Of a stretch of 10,413 bases of DNA, positions 6,321 to 10,413 are shown in pieces. The notes under the pieces were generated by a model. It did no database searches and was not told the origin of the DNA. It worked only from the letters and a program-made list of their open reading frames with translations. Each line of letters opens with the position of its first letter. Position 1 is the first letter of the stretch. The stretch comes from JBGOTP01 sp041476545 (GTDB lineage: Bacteria; Acidobacteriota; Vicinamibacteria; Vicinamibacterales; CAVVIG01): contig JBGOTP010000173.1 in NCBI GenBank assembly GCA_041476545.1, forward strand, positions 1 through 10,413, in the 5' to 3' direction. Both the position numbers and the translations under genes were made by a program.

Positions 6321-8219
6321 ATGGCCGGATCTTTCCGTATTGGCGCCGGCGCCGTGCTCATCGCACTCCTCTCACAAGGTTCACTGGGTTCACAGGGTTC
6401 ACGGGGTTCAGGTGTCGCTCGCATGGACGCGATTGCGATCGACGCGCAGGGGCGTCCCGTTCGGGATCTCGGCCCGGCGGACTTCGAGATCATCGAGGGC
6501 GGTTCGCCGCGTCCGATCGAGAGCGTGCAGTTCATCGGTATCGACGGCACACTGCCGGCCGCCGATAGCCCCGGCCCTATCGAGACGAGCGACGAAGAAC
6601 AGACCGAGGCTGCGCGCGATGGCACGCGGCTCTTCGCCATCTTTCTGGACGAGTATCACGTCAGCCCCGGGCCTGGTGTGGCGCGCGTGCGCGCCGCGCT
6701 GACCGAATTCGTCGATCGGAATCTCGGGCCCCGCGATCTCGCGCTCATCGTCAAGCCGCTCGACTCGCTGCCGAACCTCCGACTGACGCGCGACCGCTCG
6801 GCCGTACGCAACGCGATCGCCACGTTTGATGGCCGCAAGGGCGATTACACGCCGCGCACCGCATTCGAACAGGATTACATTGCGTCTACGCCGCCGCGCG
6901 TGGACGAGGTCAGGGCGCAGGTTGTCGTCTCTGCGTTGAACGCGATCGCCGTGCACCTGGGGACCCTGCGCGGCGGACGGAAGACGATCATCGTGATATC
7001 CGAAGGCTTCGGGCGAGTGTCCCGGCGGCGCGGCGATCCTGTGGGCTTGCCCTCGGTCGACACCGTCGTCCGATCGGCGAACCGGTCGGGCGTGTCCATC
7101 TATCCCATTGATCCCCGCGCACTGGCGGTCGATGTGGACGCCGGTGGCGTCGATCCGCGTGATGGCGCGGCGGCCGGCGCGGAGGCCGCTTCGGACATCG
7201 ACACGCTGCGGGCGCTGGCTCAGGGGACAGACGGCCACGCGATTCTGTCGACGACCGATGTGAACGCCGGCTTCGCCGGCATTGTGAGCGACTCGAGCGG
7301 GTACTACGTGATTGCGTTTCAGCCTGCCTTCCAGGAGGAAACAGGAAGGTTTCATGCCGTTACCGTCAGGGCGACGCGGCCGGGTGTCGCGCTGCGGACG
7401 CGAACCGGGTATTGGGAGCCGGTGCCCGATGCCGCGGCGGCGCTGCGAGCGCTCGAGCCGGTGGTGCCGCCGATGGCGCACCATGCGAGTCCCTTGATTC
7501 GGCCGTGGTTCGGTTTCACCCGCGCGGATGATGGAAAGACGCGCGTACAGTTTGTCTGGGAGCCGGCCGGCAGAATCCCCGGCGATCGACCGCGCACGGA
7601 GTCTCCGGTCCGCGTCAGACTGAATGTGCTGAACGCCGATGGCACTCTGGCCTTCGAGGGGATCGTAGGGACGGCCAGCCAGTCCGGTGGGACGGAGCAA
7701 CGTCCCGACGCCCTTGCAGGTGGCGAGCAGCCTGACGCGCCGCAGGCCGCGTTCGATATTCTGCCCGGCCGCGTCTACCTACGCATGCAGATTGAAGACG
7801 AGACGGCCAGACTTCTCGATACCGATGTCCGTGATCTCGTCGTGAGACCTGTCGCGGGTCCCGTGGCGCTTGGCACGGCTCTGGTACTGCGGGCGCGCAA
7901 CGCGCGCGAGTTTCGATCCCTCGACAGTGATCCGGCCGCCAATCCAGTGGTGACGCGCCAGTTCAGCCGGACCGAGCGTCTGCTGATTCGCATTCCCGTC
8001 TACGCGTCAGACGGGATCCCGGACCTGACCGTCAGGCTGGCCACGGCGAAGGGGCAGGGGATGCGCGAACTGGCCGTCACGGCCGAGCCGGGCTCGAACG
8101 TTCGGCGAATCGATCTGCCGCTCGCCGGACTCGCCCCGGCGGAGTACCGCATCGAATTCCTCGCCACGAAGGGCGACGCCACGGCTCAGGACAGCCTGAC
8201 ATTCCGGGTCACGCCGTAG
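6321..8219 (+). CDS. Secreted VWFA-related Acidobacterial domain protein (second copy)
   Basis: A 632-residue paralogue of the gene just upstream, from which it is separated by 15 bp, so the two probably form an operon. GGAA at 6310-6313 is a weak Shine-Dalgarno candidate. Both proteins start MAGS, have a Sec-type hydrophobic segment (here IGAGAVLIALL) and share collinear landmarks. These are DLGPADFEIIEGG, LFAIFLDEYHV (Asp110-Val114), IVISEG (ending 229), the dipeptide SSGYY, RTGYW (ending 365), TRVQFVWEP and FSRTERLLIRI. As in the first copy, the DxSxS metal motif is absent. It differs by lacking the Pro/Gln-rich linker: the 9-bp repeat region runs directly into VARMDAIAID, the strand that precedes the conserved family block. 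The loop after the SEG strand is also shorter. It is predicted to be secreted or periplasmic with unknown function. Tandem duplication followed by divergence is the simplest origin. Confidence 0.88.
   Translation: MAGSFRIGAGAVLIALLSQGSLGSQGSRGSGVARMDAIAIDAQGRPVRDLGPADFEIIEGGSPRPIESVQFIGIDGTLPAADSPGPIETSDEEQTEAARDGTRLFAIFLDEYHVSPGPGVARVRAALTEFVDRNLGPRDLALIVKPLDSLPNLRLTRDRSAVRNAIATFDGRKGDYTPRTAFEQDYIASTPPRVDEVRAQVVVSALNAIAVHLGTLRGGRKTIIVISEGFGRVSRRRGDPVGLPSVDTVVRSANRSGVSIYPIDPRALAVDVDAGGVDPRDGAAAGAEAASDIDTLRALAQGTDGHAILSTTDVNAGFAGIVSDSSGYYVIAFQPAFQEETGRFHAVTVRATRPGVALRTRTGYWEPVPDAAAALRALEPVVPPMAHHASPLIRPWFGFTRADDGKTRVQFVWEPAGRIPGDRPRTESPVRVRLNVLNADGTLAFEGIVGTASQSGGTEQRPDALAGGEQPDAPQAAFDILPGRVYLRMQIEDETARLLDTDVRDLVVRPVAGPVALGTALVLRARNAREFRSLDSDPAANPVVTRQFSRTERLLIRIPVYASDGIPDLTVRLATAKGQGMRELAVTAEPGSNVRRIDLPLAGLAPAEYRIEFLATKGDATAQDSLTFRVTP
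6379..6414 (+). repeat. Four tandem 9-bp repeats (GTTCACNGG) inside the second VWFA gene
   Basis: The units are GTTCACTGG, GTTCACAGG, GTTCACGGG and the diverged GTTCAGGTG, contiguous. They encode the tripeptides GSL, GSQ, GSR and GSG immediately after the signal-peptide core. This is the same unit at the same place as in the upstream paralogue but with more copies, so the array has expanded or contracted since duplication or been inserted at an equivalent site. Confidence 0.85.
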
Positions 8220-8230
8220 CGCGGATCACT

Positions 8231-8248
8231 TCCGACGTTTCTGTCGGA
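8231..8248 (+). terminator. Weak terminator-like hairpin after the VWFA pair
   Basis: TCCGAC (8231-8236) and GTCGGA (8243-8248) form a 6-bp stem with a 6-base loop, 12 bases after the stop codon of the second VWFA gene. No T-run follows, so it may be a Rho-dependent end or simply a stabilising 3' hairpin. Confidence 0.35.
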
Positions 8249-8366
8249 GCGCCTCAACAATCCAACAACTCTGTCCAGCTAGAATTTCCGGTCGAGTCCG
8301 GCCTTCAGCGGATCCGCGCCTGCGCGACACGTGGAGAGATGAGTGGCCGGCCGGGAATACGAGAAG

Positions 8367-8380
8367 CGACAACGTTGTCG
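8367..8380. promoter_or_regulatory. 14-bp perfect palindrome, candidate upstream activator site
   Basis: CGACAACGTTGTCG reads the same on both strands. It is centred about 145 bases before the inferred transcription start of the sigma-54 activator gene, a typical distance for enhancer sites bound by sigma-54 activators. It does not match the NifA site TGT-N10-ACA, so if it is an operator the binding protein has a different specificity. Assignment rests on symmetry and position only. Confidence 0.4.
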
Positions 8381-8492
8381 ATCGGGACGGCCGAACGCGA
8401 CATGTTTGTCTGGTTTCATTTTCCCGGCGTTCAAGTCCCGCCGTTGGACGGCGAAATTGCCGCGAGTTTGGACATTTCGCGCCCGCAAAGGC

Positions 8493-8508
8493 TGGACCCG
8501 CGTTTGCA
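8493..8508 (+). promoter_or_regulatory. Sigma-54 (-24/-12) promoter candidate for the activator gene
   Basis: TGGACCCGCGTTTGCA matches the sigma-54 consensus TGGCACG-N4-TTGCA at 9 of 12 defined positions. The invariant GG (8494-8495) and GC (8506-8507) have the required 10-base separation, and the -12 element TTGCA is perfect. Transcription would begin near 8519, directly before the AAGGGA Shine-Dalgarno sequence (8520-8525) and the GTG start at 8530. Because the gene downstream encodes a sigma-54 activator, self-activation is a reasonable inference. Confidence 0.55.
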
Positions 8509-8529
8509 TTCCCCGCGACAAGGGATGTC

Positions 8530-10101
8530 GTGAACACAGGAAGCGTCGCCGACTGGATGGAGCCGACCGAGGCGCATGCGGGTGAGATCCGCAAGCTGTC
8601 GACGTTGCTCGAGACCAGTCAGGCGTTGCTGACGACGCTCGACCTGAAAGAAGGCCTGCAGCGAGTCCTGGAAATCCTGGGGCGTCACCACGGCGCTATT
8701 CGCAGCACCGTGGTGCTCCTCGACGAGCAGACCGGCGACGTGAGACTCGAGGCGTCGGCCGGGGCCATCACCCCGGGAAAGCGTGTGCGCTATCGCGTCG
8801 GAGAGGGCATCACGGGGGAAGTTGTCCAGACGGGCAAGCCGATCGTCGTCCCCCAGGTGAGCCGCGAGCCGAGATTCCTCCATCGCGCCGCCAAGCGTCC
8901 GGAACTGGCCGAGCAGGAGCTGACGTACATCTCGGCTCCGATCACGCTCGACGGCCGCACGGTCGGCGCCGTCGCGATCGACCTGCGGTTCAAGGCGGAT
9001 CGCGACTATCACCGTACCGTCAAGTTCCTCGGCGTCGTGGGGTCGATGATTGCACAGGCCGTCAAGGTGCATCAGCTGATCGAAGCGGAGCGCCAGATGC
9101 TCGTCGACGAAAACCTGCATCTACGTCAGGAGCTCAAGGAACGTTACGACTTCTCGAATCTGGTGGGCACGAGCGGCCCGATGCGGCAGGTCTACGAACA
9201 GGTCGCGCAGGTCGCTCCCGCCAACACCACCGTCCTGCTGCGTGGCGAATCGGGGACGGGCAAGGAGCTCATCGCGCACGCCCTGCACTACAACTCGTCG
9301 CGCGCGAAGAAACCGTTCATCAAGGTGAGCTGCGCCGCGCTGCCGCAGGACCTCATTGAGTCGGAGCTCTTCGGCTATGAAAAGGGGGCGTTCACCGGCG
9401 CCCATGCGGCGAAGAAAGGGCGCTTCGAACTCGCCGAAGGCGGCACGCTCTTTCTGGACGAGATTGGCGAACTGAATCAGACCACCCAGGTCAAGCTGCT
9501 GCGTGTGCTCCAGGAACGGGAGTTCGAGCGACTGGGCAGCACCGAGAGCATCCGCGCGAACATCCGTCTCGTGGCGGCGACCAACAAGGATCTCGAGAAG
9601 GCCATCGCGGCGGGCGAGTTTCGCGAGGATCTCTACTACCGGCTCAACGTGTTCGCGATCTTCGTACCTCCGCTGCGCGAGCGCAAGCCCGACATCCTCC
9701 TGCTGGCGGACCACTTCCTCGAGAAGTTCGCGAGCGAGCACGGCAAGAAGATCAAACGCATCTCGACGCCGGCGATCGACATGCTGGCCAGTTATCACTG
9801 GCCCGGCAACGTGCGTGAACTGGCGAACGCCATCGAGCGTGCCGTCGTCATCTGCGATGCGCAGGTGCTGCACGCCCACCATCTGCCTCCGACGCTGCAG
9901 ACCGCGGAAGCCTCCGACACCGGCCAGACGGCCACGCTGCGGGACTCGCTGGAAACGTTTGAGAAGGACGCGCTCCTGGATGCGCTGAAGAGCACGAGGG
10001 GGAACCGCGCCAAAGCGGCCCGGCTGCTCGCGACGACCGAGCGAATCTTCAACTATCGCGTGAGAAAATACGGCATCGATTGGAGGAGGTTCAAGACCTA
10101 A
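8530..10101 (+). CDS. Sigma-54-dependent transcriptional activator, GAF-AAA+-Fis HTH (NifA-like architecture)
   Basis: A 523-residue enhancer-binding protein that would hydrolyse ATP to open sigma-54 promoters. An N-terminal GAF sensor domain (about 28-185; GEGITGEVVQTGKP and SAPITLDGRTVGAV are typical) is joined by a helical, probably coiled-coil linker (about 188-212) to the AAA+ domain. That domain has Walker A GESGTGKE (239-246), the sigma-54 contact loop GAFTGA (286-291), Walker B LFLDE (to Asp310-Glu311), the arginine-bearing REDLYYRLNVF and the sensor-2 region WPGNVREL. A Fis-type helix-turn-helix closes the protein (about 490-514, NRAKAARLLATTERIFNYRV). All ATPase motifs are intact. 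There is no phosphoreceiver domain, so activity is likely set by a small molecule or partner acting on the GAF domain. The GTG start at 8530 has AAGGGA four bases upstream; ATG at 8557 is an alternative. No nif genes are visible, so nifA is not assigned. Confidence 0.93.
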   Translation: MNTGSVADWMEPTEAHAGEIRKLSTLLETSQALLTTLDLKEGLQRVLEILGRHHGAIRSTVVLLDEQTGDVRLEASAGAITPGKRVRYRVGEGITGEVVQTGKPIVVPQVSREPRFLHRAAKRPELAEQELTYISAPITLDGRTVGAVAIDLRFKADRDYHRTVKFLGVVGSMIAQAVKVHQLIEAERQMLVDENLHLRQELKERYDFSNLVGTSGPMRQVYEQVAQVAPANTTVLLRGESGTGKELIAHALHYNSSRAKKPFIKVSCAALPQDLIESELFGYEKGAFTGAHAAKKGRFELAEGGTLFLDEIGELNQTTQVKLLRVLQEREFERLGSTESIRANIRLVAATNKDLEKAIAAGEFREDLYYRLNVFAIFVPPLRERKPDILLLADHFLEKFASEHGKKIKRISTPAIDMLASYHWPGNVRELANAIERAVVICDAQVLHAHHLPPTLQTAEASDTGQTATLRDSLETFEKDALLDALKSTRGNRAKAARLLATTERIFNYRVRKYGIDWRRFKT

Positions 10102-10183
10102 AAGCTGATTGCTGAAAGCTGTCAGCGATCGGCTCTCAGCTATCGGCTCTCAGCTATCGGCTCTCAGCCCTTAGCCCTTAGCG
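10101..10183. repeat. Degenerate 7-bp/14-bp tandem repeat array between convergent genes
   Basis: From the activator stop codon onward nearly every base fits a 7-base period. AAAGCTG, ATTGCTG and AAAGCTG (10101-10121) come first, then a 6-base step, then the 14-mer ATCGGCTCTCAGCT at 10128-10141, 10142-10155 and 10156-10169 (last base C). CTTAGCC and CTTAGCG (10170-10183) end the array. The left block carries GCTGA-type units on the + strand and the right block carries them on the - strand, so the array is internally inverted and its transcript can fold. It may act as a transcription end for both convergent genes, which is inference. Confidence 0.8.
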
Positions 10184-10201
10184 CTGACTTCGCAACGCAC
10201 T

Positions 10202-10413
10202 CTAAGCGTACATCCCTCGTATCCTGGTGGCCGCCGCGACGCGGTTGATGGCGACGATGTAGGCGGCGATTCGCATGTCGACGGCGTACTTCAGTGACGT
10301 CTGCAGCACGGCGTTGAAGGCTTCGCACATCTTGGCCTCCAGACGCTCGTTCACTTCCTTCTCGGTCCAGTAATAGCCGTAGCGGTTCTGGACCCACTCG
10401 AAATACGACGCGG
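10202..10413 (-). CDS. Glutamate dehydrogenase, C-terminal part (runs off the window edge)
   Basis: Reading the - strand from the window edge gives 69 codons and a TAG stop at 10202-10204. The sequence contains SYFEWVQNRYGYYW, then TEKEVNERLEAKM, LQTSLKYAVDMRIAAYI and the end RVAAATRIRGMYA. This is the typical C-terminus of the Glu/Leu/Phe/Val dehydrogenase family: the S-Y-F-E-W-V-Q-N block followed by W-x-x-x-x-V-N-x-x-L, and a final helix with repeated Ala. Family members catalyse reversible oxidative deamination of glutamate to 2-oxoglutarate with NAD(P). The catalytic and nucleotide-binding parts lie outside the window, so cofactor preference cannot be judged. It converges on the sigma-54 activator gene across the 7-bp repeat array. 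Confidence 0.88.
   Translation of the reverse strand, partial: ASYFEWVQNRYGYYWTEKEVNERLEAKMCEAFNAVLQTSLKYAVDMRIAAYIVAINRVAAATRIRGMYA

Larger units (their letters stand above)
8220..8529. other. 310-bp intergenic region upstream of the sigma-54 activator
   Basis: I see no convincing gene here. The region holds a small hairpin after the VWFA stop codon (8231-8248), a 10-bp BamHI-like palindrome GCGGATCCGC (8308-8317), a 14-bp perfect palindrome (8367-8380) and a sigma-54 promoter candidate (8493-8508). A 64-codon ATG frame at 8339-8533 overlaps the activator start by four bases (GTGA). It has more A/T-ending codons than the neighbouring genes and no recognisable protein motif, so I do not call it a gene. 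Confidence 0.6.

Noticed and set aside
6408..7700. 430-codon open frame on the - strand
   Set aside because: It lies antisense to the second VWFA gene and has a typical shadow composition (Arg, Gly and His rich). Length alone is not evidence in GC-rich DNA.
8339..8533. 64-codon frame with GGAGAG before its ATG and a GTGA overlap with the activator start
   Set aside because: The overlap resembles translational coupling, but its third codon positions are noticeably less G/C-rich than in neighbouring genes. It shows no protein motif, and the sigma-54 promoter candidate lies inside it. Conservation in related genomes would be needed to revive it.
8530..10101. Naming the activator nifA
   Set aside because: The domain order fits, but there are no nif genes in the window and GAF-AAA+-HTH activators serve many regulons.
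10128..10183. CRISPR array
   Set aside because: The repeats are contiguous 7/14-mers with no unique spacers and no cas genes nearby.
10164..10397. 77-codon open frame on the - strand
   Set aside because: The correct - strand frame here is the glutamate dehydrogenase C-terminus ending at 10202; this other frame gives an Arg-rich sequence with no motif.

Overview
The window looks like a GC-rich chromosomal segment of an Acidobacteriota bacterium. The strongest clue is a tandem pair of secreted proteins carrying the VWFA-related domain that is typical of that phylum. A Vicinamibacteria-like lineage is a guess from base composition and gene style. Gene density is high and nothing looks phage-, plasmid- or transposon-borne.

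Left part (12-2917, + strand): a HIT-family nucleotide hydrolase/phosphorylase, an acyl-CoA dehydrogenase (ACAD) and a lipoprotein with a phytase-like beta-propeller domain lie head to tail. The ACAD has Gln where the family's catalytic Glu is expected. The spacer between the HIT and ACAD genes is almost filled by an imperfect inverted repeat. Two 18-bp palindromes with compensatory changes separate the lipoprotein gene from the next, convergent gene.

Middle part (2985-8219): a short/branched-chain-type ACAD on the - strand, with an intact catalytic Glu, diverges across only 33 bp from two tandem VWFA-related genes on the + strand, 15 bp apart. Both VWFA genes contain a 9-bp tandem repeat array exactly where the signal peptide ends.

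Right part (8220-10413): a 310-bp spacer holds a possible terminator hairpin, a 14-bp perfect palindrome and a good sigma-54 (-24/-12) promoter candidate. The promoter sits immediately before a GAF-AAA+-HTH sigma-54 activator, which suggests self-activation. This gene converges on the C-terminal end of a glutamate dehydrogenase that runs off the window edge. A dense array of 7-bp repeats fills the gap between them.

The two ACADs point to fatty-acid or branched-chain amino-acid breakdown, and the activator/glutamate dehydrogenase pair suggests carbon-nitrogen metabolism. No complete new multi-gene system is evident. The most notable items are the ACAD with a substituted active site, the domesticated 9-bp repeats in the two VWFA genes, the covarying palindrome pair and the promoter architecture of the activator.
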